Shown piece by piece: positions 31,898-44,229 of a stretch of 64,000 nucleotides of DNA. A program made the translations under genes and the position numbers. The stretch is from Calliopum simillimum (taxonomy: Eukaryota > Arthropoda > Insecta > Diptera > Lauxaniidae), in contig OX638371.1 in assembly GCA_951812925.1 (NCBI GenBank), positions 118,009,124 to 118,073,123 of the forward strand, read 5' to 3'. Below the pieces are notes generated by a model that did no database searches, was not told the DNA's origin, and saw only the letters and a list, made by a program, of their open reading frames with translations. The first letter of the stretch is position 1. The number at the start of each line of letters is the position of its first letter.

Positions 31898-33780
31898 GGT
31901 TTTTAATTTAATTTGACCTAAAGCCCGAGAAATCTATTAGTATTTTATAACTTTTCAAAAATTTATCAAATTGAGTTTTCAGCTGTTAAGCTCACGTTCG
32001 TCAGCAAAATGTAAGGTTTACTCAAAACCAAGACATCTACGAAAAAATTTGATCGTTTTGAAAAATTATTAAATTTCTCAAAAAGTTCTAAAAAAATTTA
32101 CACGTATTTTTTGGACAATCCTTAGCATTTTCTATCTTATACACCTTTTTCGTTAGATGCCTTGCTTTTAAGTAAAAAATCGTTTTTCCGACCGTGTAAT
32201 TAAAAAAAAAAAAAACAAAAAAATCGATTTGGGACTCGAATATTATCTATACCCCACAAAAAAAATTTTAATTTTTTAACGACAAAGAAACGACGTGAAA
32301 ACCTTTTGGTAACCGAAATTCGACCCGGAAAATCGATAAGCTCGTTGAATAATTTAAAAAAAAAATTATTCTGTATATTTGGACCTCAATGAATGAATAA
32401 AATTGCGTAAAAAAACCTGGAGTGGGAGGACATCGGGGTGCAATCAAGTACAAACGACACGTGCGCCATTTTCCGATTATGTATTAAGAAAAAAGTCTTT
32501 AATTTACATGTAATTCTTAACGCAACTTATGCAAAAAATGAAAAATGAAATCAAAAGTGGGAAACTTTGATCAAAAAAAGGTGCTATTTTAACTAAAAAG
32601 TGGTATTTTTTTAATTAATTTGCTGGTAAAACAGAATTTCAGCACCTTTGCGCTTGCTTGTCAAAAAAATAAATATGCCCATTAGTGCTTAATTTAAGCT
32701 CTTTTTTGCTGTATAATTTTATGATTCTCAATATGCTTATGTCAACTAATGGTTTAATAATTTCTACTTGGTAGAGGAAGCCATTTTGCCGCCCCCTAAA
32801 AGGACGTTTTGTCTCCTCATGAGCGTTTTGATCTCCAACTTTAAAACAAAATAAAACCAGACTGATTACAAAGAAACATGCAAAATCTATGGATTGTCAT
32901 TTTCCCAAAAAAAAAAAAAAAAAAAAAAAACCCATGGGAGCCAAAATCTTGTTAGCATTTCTACGGTTTGTTAAAAACATTAATATTTTGATTGAAAATA
33001 GCTACTAAAAACTGTATTGAATTTTCAGACTTTATGACTTTTTATAAATTTATATTTTTTTTTTCCTTTTTCCTTTTATTTGACTTTTTTGGTAAGTTAT
33101 CCACAACATTACATAGACTCCACCGAAAATCTCAACCTACCTCAAGATACTTTACATTACCCAACGCTTATCACTTTTTTATTCAATGTCTACCAACTCC
33201 TTAATATCATTTATATATATACGTATGCATGTGAGTACTCGTACGTATTGGCTGTACATAGCTTTCGCTTTATATAATGTGTAGCATGTTATTTCACTTT
33301 TTCCTTTAGATTCAGTCAGTCATCTGGTTAACACACCACGGAGGGTTAACTAGGACACAAAAGCTTTCTTTTATAGGCTTTTTTGTGTAAGTATATACTC
33401 ACGAACATTCATACATTTGTACATTTGGGTATGCTGCATAGGCAGTTATGAGGAGGCATGTAAATATGCGTGCGCCTTCAAGCAGACGGACGTTTCCGGG
33501 TGACCTTCTAAATATTGTAACATGTAGGTATACACATACTAAATACGCTATGGTTATGGTTCTATTGAATCAGCTAATATGAAAAGGAGGAAAGTTTTCT
33601 TGGTAGTTACTTTAAACTAAAACGTGGTTTGGAAAATTTAGCTTTATGAAATTATTTTATTTAAAAATAATGAATGTTTTTGGAATTAATGCCAAGACCG
33701 CATGAGCTCATTAAATGCAATTCTTAATCAGTATTTATCAAAAAAAAAAGTTGTATGAATGGATCATACTTAGTATTTTT
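31898..33780. other. Repeat-rich, AT-rich upstream part of the large intron
   Basis: 31950-32270 is a family S copy (TTAAGTAAAAAATCG, AAATCGATTTGGGACTCG). 32907-32930 is a poly(A) run of 24. 33330-33350 contains GGTTAACACACC and GGAGGGTTAAC. 33400-33540 is less AT-rich and unique-looking. No reading frame is convincing. Confidence 0.35.
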
Positions 33781-33786
33781 CACGAA

Positions 33787-34014
33787 TCAGCTCGATATTA
33801 TTGGGCAGACTAGATGCAGATTGTTGGATGAGTAAAAGTTAAAAGCTATGAAATCTGTTGTATTGGCACCACGAACTTTATGCCATTGGATTAAAACCTC
33901 ACAATAAAGTTGAAACGTCGTAGATCCAAGTTCTTTAGAAAGGATCGTTTGGATTGTAGATATATCCATGAATCGGGAAAGGAAATCAAATCCGTCGCAT
34001 AAAATCTCATTCAA
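33787..34014 (-). other. Unrecognised reading frame, possible decayed coding piece
   Basis: A 75-codon minus frame (CDGFDFLSRFMDISTIQTIL, LGSTTFQLYCEVLIQWHKVRG) has balanced, protein-like composition and no low-complexity runs. It is preceded by stops and a T-rich stretch without a clear AG acceptor, so I cannot call it an exon. Origin unknown; a decayed transposon is as likely as a host gene. Confidence 0.25.
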
Positions 34015-34113
34015 TGGAGGAAGTTAAAAGAGAAAAAGAAAAGGATACGAATAAAAAGATGGAGAGTATGACAAAAAGAAGTCGATGGTAAAGAAGGCTA
34101 AAATTAAGAAGAA

Positions 34114-34149
34114 GTAGTGTTTTATGCCAATTTTGGCATAAAACACTAC
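34114..34149. repeat. Perfect 36-bp palindrome
   Basis: GTAGTGTTTTATGCCAA and its exact complement separated by TT. It has the same length and arm size as the palindrome at 2682-2717 but unrelated sequence. The flanks do not continue the pairing. Confidence 0.85.
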
Positions 34150-34649
34150 GCTTTTCAGCAGTATATTTATAGATACTTTACACTTACAGGAGTCGCTAAC
34201 TTTATTTTCATAAAATTGGACAGTTAAAATGGAAGCAGACCTCTGGTTATGATTCCACAATACGCAAAAATACCAGATGTATGTTTGTTATCAAGTATTA
34301 TAATACTGACTCAGCAACCATTGAGGTAAGTTATCCATTAGAAAACTATACGAGAACTAACCTTTTTCTTTAATGTCTAACGTTAGAGCACAACTTGGAA
34401 AATATTACTTATTCTACTCACGTAGTTTTCGAAATACTAAATATATAACTATTATACAGGCCTGATCCGTAATCTGTGTGGTTTCAATTACTTTTCATTT
34501 TGGAAGCTTTCCGATGAAAACGGTAAGTCGAACGATAAAAACTGTCTTATTGAAAAATAACAAAATTGATTGCATATTATAAAAAAGCATACTCGATTTA
34601 AAGAAAATACTTTAAAAATAAAAACCCATCGCTTGTATTTTAAACTCAA

Positions 34650-35960
34650 ATCGATTACCTGCCTTCTTGTTTTTCATTTCTCTCTCTCGCTCTTTTTTTC
34701 TCTAATTTTTCAGCGGTTGTTTGTTAAACTAGGTCAACAAATTTAGTTTAAAAACAGAAAACCAACCTACCAGTGCGACTTTAAAGTGCGACAGTGGGTG
34801 GGGGTGTTAAAACAATGGAATAAAAAACTGAACGTAACTACTACTACCACATGCAATAACGGTAATTCAGTGAAATATTCCATTGCGATCAAAAAAAGAA
34901 AATAAAAATCAGAAAACAGGTTTCTAGAGTGTCGACAACGCGACGTATAATCGCGCAATGGGGTCAAGAGGACCGTTAATGCTTTTTACGCGTACCAACT
35001 TGGTTAAAATTTAATACGAACAAAATACACTCTTGCTTTTACTGTCGTTGTTTTTGTTATGATAAGCCTTGCAAAATATGGCCCTAAATTTGTTGTTGAT
35101 AGGTACCCATACCATATTGCAACATCAACCAACGCTAATTTCCGACTTCCGCAAAAAAAAAAACCTTTTTATTTTCAAGCATTTTTAGCTTCATTGCGCT
35201 CCCAAAATTTTTTGACTGCTCTGGCTTCTTTGGCATGCCCCAAACAAACGACTCTCTGTCTCAATCTGTACAATCTGTATAGGTATTTCATATTTCAGCC
35301 TACTGTTGCTGAGAAAAATTTACAACTCTTACAACAGTCAGCCCATAGCTACTACATAGCACAGTATTGCCAGTCCCAACAAAACTTGACATCTGCAGCA
35401 GCACTATGGCAATGTAGAAATTTAATTATTTTGAGCTTTTTTGTTTACGAAATTTTATTTTTTTTATGTGTATGTATTGGAAAGAGTGTGACGGTACGAG
35501 TGTATCTACAAAATAGTAGGCACCTCCACATATTCACAGATAAGTACATACGTTTGTTACAAATGCTTGACAGACAGACAAACAGACGAAAACTATCTGA
35601 AGCAAATCTTACCATACCGAACCAACGACGATGACGAATGCTCTAGTCGTTTGTCGACCAGAAAAAATCAATCGAATTGTTGAGGTGGGTTAGGAAATCG
35701 TTACGCAGAATGCAATAAAGTGCTCGCAGATTGACAAGTGACCGTACGAATTAAAACGGGCGAACTTTTTGAAGCGTTTTCCTACTTGGGCCAAGCCATA
35801 GATAATATTGAAACATTAAAAATAAAATGTAAATTCAATTTAAAAGATTTTGGATAATATTTTGACATACCGCATAGTAAGCGACGCTCATGAAATGCAA
35901 CTTTTATGCTTCATATGCGATGCGACCCGATGCAATGCGATGCAATGCGGAGGTTGACCT
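34650..35960. other. Less AT-rich intronic island
   Basis: Mixed composition with TCTCTCTCTCGCTC, ACAGACAGACAAACAGACG and a small GATGCAATGC minisatellite at 35920-35949. The 191-codon plus frame at 35059-35634 has runs of hydrophobic and Gln residues without any recognised domain, and I do not regard it as a gene. Possible regulatory DNA. Confidence 0.3.
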
Positions 35961-37796
35961 ACTTTAGTGCAATATGTGCTGCTATAAAGTAGCAATACCT
36001 TAAGGGATGTGTGCTATATGTCCTCTTTTGCTCAAGTGTCAATGCATGGCGCAATGTAACATCCAAGCATTCAATTTCTGTTGACTAACAAACAAACAAA
36101 AACAAATTGCAAAGGACCTTAACCCATTTTTAACTAGAAAACGTATAAAAGAAATTCCCATTTGCAGTCGTAGTTTTAGTTTATAACTGAATTTAAAATA
36201 CAAGAAAAAAAAAAATTTGAAAAAAAATAAAGTTTTTCGGGTAGCAGACATAGTTTTTGCAAGCTTGATTTAAAAAAAAATTATTTCATATATGATTTTT
36301 TGAACACAAGATCTGTTTTCCGCCGTGGAAGCTCTTGGAATGATGTACAATGAAACAGAATAATCAACAAGACATGGATTATAGTCAGGAATATGATGGC
36401 ACTCTTGAGAAATCCAGCATTATAGTGGTATTCATTTGATGTTGAATAGAAACAAAGGCCACAGTAGAGAAACGGCTACTAACCTCATCTGTAATGTTGA
36501 CTACAGATGAATATTTTCAGGTAAACTTACAATTAGCTTCACTGAAGATGATTTTCAGTATGTACATTCACGGATAACCTTTCTAGTTTAATGCCTGATC
36601 GGAATATAGATTGAGAAAAATTATATCTTCGAAACATTCTTAGCGCCTTGCATAAGGAATATCCGTTAAGCCACCACATTAGTTGTTTTCATATCTACAT
36701 ATCATTTGTTCAACAATATATGCGAAATTTAAAAAAAAAAATTATGAAAATACGATATGTTAGTTGTGGTTTGTGGTATGAAAAAGTTGTTTTTGAATGT
36801 CCTTAAAATATCTAAAAAGTGAGGTATGTTGTTATATACTTTTCGGTGTTCCAATAATTTGAACAAATCCTGTTGAGCACAAGAAAGAAAATTGCCACGG
36901 ATATACCAACTTTTTTTTACGACACCCAAAAGCAACTCAAGTTCCAAAATTCCCCAGTCCAGAAACATTTAAGGTAAGGAAGAAGGGAAAAAATTAGTTA
37001 TTTGGAAATTATTATGGTAAAAACTGAAAAAATTGTAATTTCTCAAACATTTTGCTCTTTTTGATCACTTTTTCACAATGATTAAGTCCACAAATACTGA
37101 ATATGCCACATATATTACATATATTAAAATGTGCGTACGGCTATACGTTAGAAGTCAACACCTATACCTAAATACACCACTCGGGTGATTTCTATGGTGA
37201 AAAATGTTAATTATGTGGGAATTTTGTGCGTAAATGCACTCAAAAGGACTGATTTCTTGGTAAAAGTTATAGATATTGACAAGACACACAAAATCTCACC
37301 CCCAAACGCAACAAAATGCAATTTGCTTACGAGATATATCGAAAAAACCACAAAAACCGTCTAAAGGTGCGAAATTCAAATGATCGTTTTTCGAAAATAT
37401 GAGCCAACTTGAATAAACTGAGCCAAACGATTTCTTGTTTTGGCTTGTATTTTCAAACTGCAGCGTCAGATCCGTGCAGAGTTTTGAAAAAAATAAAATT
37501 TGTTCCACACTGTTATAGAGAAAAGTTGAAATTAATTTAAAATGGTAAAAGAAAAATTCTAAACAATCGTAATTTTTTTTAAATTTTTTTTCTGGAAAAT
37601 TAAACGGAATTTATGTAAAAAGGGTAATTTGAGATACAACATTAATGGATTAATTATGAAATAACTTTGTTTTCGCCTTGCGTAAGTTTTTACTTAACAG
37701 AAACTATTGGAACTTTATTTCAATTCAGAAAATTAACTAAAAAAGTCCCTAACAATATTGATTTAATAAAATAAACATCGAATACAACTTGTTAAT
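35961..37796. other. AT-rich intronic sequence adjoining the donor of the first coding exon
   Basis: Start of the 25-kb intron in transcript direction. No coding frame, RNA gene or element end was identified. Confidence 0.3.
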
Positions 37797-37804
37797 TTAC
37801 TTAC

Positions 37805-38717
37805 AATATCGCTTCATTAAGTTTTTTTTATAAGCAGCTCTTCCCTCTGACTTATAAGTTGTATGATCTCCATCAACAACACCTGCACCAGAATCATCTG
37901 ATTCCGTTTCAGAGAAAGTACGTTCACGTCCACGACTAAAGACATTGTTTAGGGACAAATCCAGTGGACCATCATCATCATCATCGATGTCATCACCATC
38001 ACTGTGCGTGGATGACTCAGCAGCGGCCGCAATAAGATGATTTTCTTCATCTATGTCAACATCTTCATCGATGGATTTTCGATTTTTTTCAACCACGATA
38101 TTGCACAGTGGGTCCTCTATAGTGTGGGTGGGCGTAACCAAGGAAGACTGTGTTTGAAAAGATGCTGCTAAGCTAGCGGCTGCATCTTCAGAATTTTGTA
38201 TCACCGAACGACGTTGTGATTGTTGTTCCGTCTCGGCCGTTGATTTATTTTGTTCAAACAGTTGTGATGTCGCAACGGGTGAAACCTCACGTGAGGATAT
38301 ATGCTGTCGCGTTGGGGACTTGCATTGCCTTAAATGATTGTAGAGCATAACAAATTCATGTCTGCCTTTAATTGATTGGTGCGGATTTTGATTGTTTTCC
38401 AAAGTACCACTACTGTCCGTACTAATGGCACGTCCACGTAATTTCGACGATTCTGCAATATCCTCTATGGGAACCTCTGCGCTGGACGACATAAGATGAT
38501 CACGTTTAATAATTGGTGCTTCAATGCCCATCGCTGGGGAATCGCGTGAGTCACTAGAATTGCGTTTTTGCGGCATGGTTATAGCAGCAGCTGATGATGA
38601 TGATGATGTTACTTTGGGTACTGCATTTTTTGTGGATGTTGTTGTTACAGCAAGTGATGTTTCCCTTACATAAGGATGAGGAGCATTTGTTGCTGCTAAA
38701 TGCTGTAGCATTATCAT
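37805..38717 (-). CDS. Eip74EF: 5' coding exon, probable Eip74EF (E74B-type isoform N-terminus)
   Basis: Opens with ATG at 38717 and runs 304 codons to a GTAAGT donor just below 37805, ending on one base of a split Tyr codon. The protein is Ser/Thr-rich, has an HLRQC-type stretch near residues 128-132, several SP/TP sites, an acidic run near residues 240-249 and then PLDLS at 251-255, the PxDLS form that binds the corepressor CtBP. A basic YKKNLMKR patch ends the exon. The phase-1 donor matches the phase of the acceptor at 12748 exactly. In Drosophila, E74A and E74B have different N-termini joined to shared 3' exons; this exon sits where the nearer (B-type) first exon would be. I recognise the gene from the downstream exons, not from this one, so isoform identity is inferred. 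The ATG context (gagccATGA) is acceptable and no better upstream start in frame is seen. Confidence 0.72.
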
Positions 38718-40090
38718 GGCTCACAGTTGGTGAATAAAGAACGCGTGTTTAGAAAACTTCAAGATTAAACTTAAGGCGCTTTTCTCAAAATTTCACACTC
38801 TCTCCCTCTATCTGTAGCGCTTATGATTAGTTTCAAAAGATATCCAAAAAATGTTTCATTAGATTTCCCGTAGAAGTTCCAGATAAGGTATTTAATTTAA
38901 CAACTTTTACTGATTAACACATTTTAATTTTTGTTTTTTATTTTTTATTCCTGAGACGTAAAATATGCGATTTTCTAAATATTCATTATTGGTTGTTTTT
39001 TTTATAGGTTTTGAGGTATTTAAATTTGTACGTATGGGGAAAACGGATTGCACTGTGACGCGTGGTTTAAACAGACGTTGGGCTAAAACAATACTCTAAC
39101 TTTTGTTTTATTTTTATGAAAACATTTCGCTTTATTAACTGGACGCTTTTTGAACGTCTTTGATTTTTTGTAAGTTTATTTTATCTAACTTGACTAACAG
39201 ACTTTTTTTATGTCCATCATTTTGTTGATTTAATTCTATTGAATGTATCGGTGTTTTGACTTTGTTGGTTGCTTTTGGTTAACGCCGTAAAACCGCCGCC
39301 TTCATACGTAGCAGATTCCGGAATGACACAATCAAGAACTTTGAATAGAACTAAGAACTAAGCATGGACACTGAAATTCGCAAACATATGACAACGACTA
39401 CGAAGACAGCGGTCGGTGTCGGTCGGTCGGTGCATTTGCGTCTCGTCTAATGGGTCGGTCGGTCGCAATCGGTGTTGCTGGTTGCACAAGTGAACGTTTA
39501 TCTGTCGCGGTATCAACAAAACTGAAAACTCTAAAATCTGTATGTGAACACCGCAGCGAGACTACTGCTAAAATATGCTGCTGGCTCTGCAGCTGCAGCG
39601 CTGCTTTTTGCTGTTTACTGTTTGCTGGTTGCTGTCTGCTGTTTGTTGATTCCGAAACACCCAAGCAAAATTAGCAGCTCGAGGGGTGCAGCGGTATGGG
39701 GAACGCTTTGAGTCGAGTGTTGGTCGAGTGGCAACTCTACAAAACGTACGTACGAACGAGCGAACGAACGAACAAACAAATATCTTGGCAGCTGGGAACG
39801 TTATACGGCACGGTCACAGCGCGGTTGCGAATACGACTGTGAGAATGCGAAAACAAAATCCAAAAGTTGCAAGAGTCGTTCGGTGAAAAGTTTAGCGACA
39901 GCGCTGCTATGATGGCTGTTTTTTGTTGTATCTGTGAGAAACGTCGATTTGCCAAATACAATAATGCCATGGCACACGACACTCGCACCGAAAAAGCATC
40001 TCTCTTTTGTTTTTTTGTATTTGTGACACATGCGCAGTGCAATTTGCTCGACTCAAGTCGTAAAATATGAGAAGCAGCAGCGCTATTAAG
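38718..40090 (-). promoter_or_regulatory. Probable 5' leader and promoter region of the Eip74EF-like transcript
   Basis: Directly upstream of the first coding exon. 38718-39280 is AT-rich leader or upstream sequence. 39280-40090 is clearly less AT-rich and holds CGGT-type simple repeats (39413-39470), Gln/Ser-type low-complexity reading frames of up to 88 codons on the minus strand, and CTG/GCTG runs around 39570-39650. Such islands near a fly first exon usually hold the core promoter and a long leader with upstream AUGs. None of the short reading frames looks like a conserved protein. Boundaries of the transcript cannot be read from the sequence. Confidence 0.45.
39492..39525 (-). promoter_or_regulatory. 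Candidate Inr + DPE core promoter
   Basis: On the minus strand TCAGTT gives an initiator-like TCA(+1)GTT with A+1 at 39523. At +28 to +32 the bases are CGTTC, matching four of five positions of the DPE consensus RGWYV. No TATA box is seen at -30. The Inr-DPE pair is common in TATA-less fly developmental promoters, but an Inr alone is a frequent chance match. Confidence 0.25.
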
Positions 40091-41454
40091 GCATAACATA
40101 CCTTATGGTTTTGATAAAAGATACAGATGTGGGAACACTCGACAGAGGGTAAAACCTCTTAGTTAATAACCCTGCTCGAATCGAAAAATCTGTTTTGAAC
40201 TTTTTAAGGTTCTGGGAAGTAAGCACTATTCGAGTATGGTGAGTTTATGGATCACAGTAACTTTCCTAGAAAGTCCTTCCGCATCAATAATAAAACAACA
40301 GAGGGTCATATCTGAAGTAATTTTCTTCATGGAATTCTTATTCTCTATCACGCCAAGATTCTTAAAAAATTATAGCCTAATTGCAATTTATATATTTTTT
40401 TTTTAGTGTACATATTTTTTGACATAGAAATAAAATTTTATGCTCACATTTTGTATACATGGGAACTTTGTTCTCTAGGGGTACTCCTTGTCGACCTTTG
40501 ATGTAAAGCGAAACGTAAACAATATATGAACATACTACTAGCGACGTAAAATCATGTATTTAGTAATACGAAATACATGTGAAACACATGATTTTACCTC
40601 ACAAATTGTACGTTTTGTTGCAACTCTTACGCTAAAAGATCCAGAAATACGTATATTTTATATATTTCAATCATTTATTCAACAGATATCTACCTATTCA
40701 GTTCATACGTTTCGGTGGGACCTGATTATTTAGAATACATTCATACAAAATGTCGGAAAGTACTAATTAAAATAGTATTAGTTTGAAAATTTCATTGGTT
40801 TTTAAAGAAATTTTATCTCAAATTTTAAAAACAATTCATTCTTCAAAAAAATTAAAATCTTACGGCAAGAATGCGCTAAATAAACACTCCTTTCCTGAAT
40901 ATATTGAGAAAATGCAATTCATGTTAAAATAAAACAAGAACAATCTTAGAGTTTCGGTAGGAATAGTCAGTGGGCATTGCAAACTACTTAAAAACATCCA
41001 TAAAACGAATCTTGCTTTTATTGGAACGTGTATTTTGTTCGTACAAAATTGTATCCAGTGTAACCTTAGCCTAAGAGTTATAAAATGAGAGTATCGGTGT
41101 ACTGTTTTGAAGTATGTACTACCAGCTTTCAAATTCGGTAAAGTTTGATACCGAGTTTTCACTAAATGCGATTGCACGAACCATTCCTAGTATTTAAATT
41201 TTCAATGTATTCCAATAGTAATATAACAAGAACCATGTTCTTTATAATATAAAGTACTAAATGACCGATTCTGCGAGATGGCATGGTACTTTACTCGATT
41301 TAACTTGACAAATATTTTTTTATTTTTCCCGAAACCAAGCAAAATGCTCATAACATCGGTTCCTGTAGGCAAATTATAACAATTTTTTTTATGATATGCA
41401 GAATTTAATCAAATTTCAAAAGCTGTAGTCCTTAGAGTACTGTAATACATATTG
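40091..41454. other. Upstream sequence without recognised genes
   Basis: AT-rich. 40545-40620 contains CATGTATTTAGTAATACG and AATACATGTGAAACACATG, a short imperfect inverted repeat around ACATG words. The 105-codon minus frame at 40860-41177 is not recognised and probably chance. Confidence 0.3.
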
Positions 41455-41888
41455 AACTTTAAGCTAGTAAGGGTGTTACCATCGGCCTGGCCAAAAATAC
41501 CCCACATTGCAGAAATTTGAAAATTTTGCTTGTATGGGAGGTGCCACGCCTTTTTGTCCGATTTTACTTACTTTTTGCTCAGAGCTTTGACAAACAATTT
41601 CTAGTGTCTGTGCGAAATTTTGTTATATTACTTTTAATAACGCTTGCACCACAGAATTTTAAAAACTTAGTGTGTATAGGATGTGCAACGCCCTCTTGTT
41701 CGAATCAACCAAGTTTGTGACCAGAGTTTGAACTTATTATCTTTAATATCGGAACAAAATTTGATTGGATTACCTCAAAAAACGCTTTCAGTACAGCATT
41801 TTCAAACTTTTGCTTATACAGGTGGTACCATGCCGAATACCGAACTCACCTAATTTTTGCTCAGATCTGACACTTACTATTGCAAGTA
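41455..41888 (-). repeat. Interspersed repeat family R, interrupted by a mariner
   Basis: Minus-strand copy starting GTAAGGGTGTTACCATCGG / CGGCCTGGCC, with TATGGGAGGTGCCACGCC, TTTTTGCTCAGAGCTTTG and GCTCAGATCTGACACTTAC. It resumes after the transposon at 43160 with GTTATCGTGAATAATGCTC and TAAAATTGCATTTTAAATG to about 43270. Confidence 0.6.
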
Positions 41889-43157
41889 AGGAGTGAGATC
41901 GTAAAAATCTTAACATATATAAAATTCAATAATTTTAAAACGGCTTGATTTTTTTTTTTATTTAATTGATAATATTTTACAAATTACAGAAAAATATAAC
42001 TATTATTGTTCTAGCCACTATTTATGAACTCGTGGACCTTTTTTGGTAAGCCTTCCATTAGAGACTTGATAGTTGTTTCAGATACCTTTTTGGAACAGTT
42101 TGCCCATCTCCTTTTAAAATCTTCGATATTTTGGGACACCTTTTTTGTGCTCTTTAAGTTTCTTTGCATAAGAGCCCAATACCTCTCCACTAGTCTTAGC
42201 TCCGGAAAATTTGGAGGATTGGCCTTTCTTGGTACAAAAACTATGTTATTACTTTGGTACCACTCCAGAGCTTTCTTGCCGTAGTGACGTGATGCCAAAT
42301 CAGGCCAAAAATATGTGGACACATTGTGCTCTCTTATGAAAGGAAGAAGTCTTTTTTTCAAACAATCTTTGTATATTTCGGCATTTATAGAGCCCAATGT
42401 AACAAATGACTTGCTTTTTTTGCCGTAACTGCATATAGCTTGCCATAGAGGGAATTTTTAAGGAAATTTTGTCTGCTTTTGGATTCTAAATTGTTCTTCG
42501 AGCATCAGCAACATAAAAATTTTGACCCGGAAGCTGCGTAAAATCTGCCAGTACATACGTTTCGTCGTCCATTATACAACATGAATATTTTGTATGAAAT
42601 TCGATCTTAATTTCCGAGCCCTACTTTTGGCGTCTAAATTTTTTGCAGCATTCCTGTTTGGAACTTTTTGGACTTTTTATGTTTTCAAACCTGCATTGGC
42701 TTTAACTTTTCGCACCAAATAGTCAGCGCACTAGGCTAACCGAGCAGCTTTTCTAGCAGATGTGTTTGGAGATCTTTTCAATACGCTTTAAATTTTCTCG
42801 GCTTTCCCAATATCATGTGGTCCTTGTTTTCTTCCCGAACCAGGTTTCCTATCAATGGTCAAATTCTCCTGAAACTGTTTAATAACATTGAAAACAGTTT
42901 GACGGCAAACCTTCAATTCTTTGGCCAAATTTTGGTAGGACTTATTTGGATTTTTTTGAAAATTTTTAATAATTTTAAGACGTAATTGGTTTTCTTCACT
43001 CATTTTGATCAAACTTACAACAAATCAACTTGTTGGTCATTAAAAATAATAACTGACATATATTTCAAAGAAAAATAGAACAAAGAATTTTAAAATTTAA
43101 CACCCAAAAAAAATTATTAGGTAAAACGTGTGCTAAGATTTTTTCGATCTAACTCCT
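41889..43157 (-). mobile_element. Tc1/mariner-superfamily transposon, DD37E type, decayed
   Basis: Ends AGGAGTGAGATCG..AAATCTTA and the complement of TAAGATTTTTTCGATCTAAC, pairing at 24 of 27 positions, flanked by TA (41887-41888, 43158-43159). On the minus strand an N-terminal helix-turn-helix frame (43012-42788: QNLAKELKVCRQTVFNVIKQ) is followed by a segment with the first catalytic Asp (MDDETYVLADFTQLPGQ) near 42560 and then 42397-42011 with FWPDLASRHYGKKALEW and NPPNFPELRLVERYW. Between the Asp of FWPD and the Glu of LVE are 37 residues, the DD37E spacing of ITmD37E-like elements. Frameshifts and a stop in 42400-42790 inactivate it. Confidence 0.88.
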
Positions 43158-43349
43158 TATTTACCAGTATTATGGTGGTTATCGTGAATAATGCTCATAA
43201 AATTGCATTTTAAATGTCTTTTTTTGTATGGGTGGTGGGTTTGTTTGTTGACCGATTTCATTCATTACACTGTGCTACAAAAACCCAAAAATTTCATACA
43301 CTTTTAAAGAGATCCAATAAGTCTAGTCGATAACTTAATTTGCCTAGAC

Positions 43350-44070
43350 TTAAAAATTGTAATACACCCTCAAAATCTTAAGTTACCCTTAAAAAACTGT
43401 TTTTGCGTGACCTTGTGCGCTTAAAAATCAGTGGCTCATTTATTTCTCAACTGATTTGGAAATAAAGTTTCAAAGTTTCAGTCCAATGGAAATATGTGGA
43501 GATATTTTAGAGGAGAGTTAGAATTTAGAAAAATTTTTTTCGTTTTTTACAGTTTCACGTCTTTTTTTCAGCAACACTTTGAAACGTAAGGCATATACAT
43601 ATATTTTAGTTTGCTCATAAAGAGCATACAATTTTAAATAAAACTAACTAATATTTATTTAAATTTGTTAAAAATTGAAGATGTTACGATTTTTTATAAA
43701 ATCGATGAAAATATTCTACGGAAAATTTCACTATGTGTCGCAAAAAATCATTTTCTTTAAATCAGTCATCTACTTATCTTTAAAATGGAAAAGAGTTATA
43801 ATAAAAATGGTCCGCCGTGAGCCAAAAAATTAAACTATTTAAAGAACATGAGTGAAATTTGGTACATATGTAAAAAGCACCAAGGAAAATAATATGTACT
43901 GGAAAAAATTTCACGTTCATATTGTTACGTATCGATTCACCTTTACAAACCATAATCGGAGCTACAAAGTTTTAAGCGCACAGTCATCCAAATACAGTTT
44001 TTTAAGCGTACCTAAAAATTTTAAGGGTGCATTACAATTTTTAAGTACTGGCATGTTAAGTACTCGACCA
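43350..44070. repeat. Foldback element
   Basis: The left arm (TTAAAAATTGTAATACACCC, CTTAAAAAACTGTTTTTG, TTGTGCGCTTAAAA) pairs with the right arm (GCGCACAGTCATCC, ACAGTTTTTTAAGCG, GGGTGCATTACAATTTTTAA). The centre near 43690 is AT-rich. No coding capacity. Terminal duplications are not clear. Confidence 0.65.
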
Positions 44071-44229
44071 GACCAACAATATCTGCTAAATCGCATGCAA
44101 ATTGTAAAATCACTGTAGCACTGTATTATCAACCCAACGACCCAACTTTCGCGACGAAGCCAGTGTACAAACTTTCATCAAACTTTCCCGTGAAAAATAT
44201 TGCTTTTCTTTACCTACCTATGTATATAT

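Noticed and set aside
32907..32930. Poly(A) run as a retroposon tail
   Set aside because: No retroposon sequence or target duplication is visible on either side; recorded only as a homopolymer.
35059..35634. 191-codon plus-strand frame
   Set aside because: No recognisable domain or splice context, and composition follows the T-rich DNA; no support beyond length.
39398..39664. 88-codon Gln/Ser-rich minus frame in the leader region
   Set aside because: Looks like an upstream frame in a long 5' leader; no sign of a separate protein.
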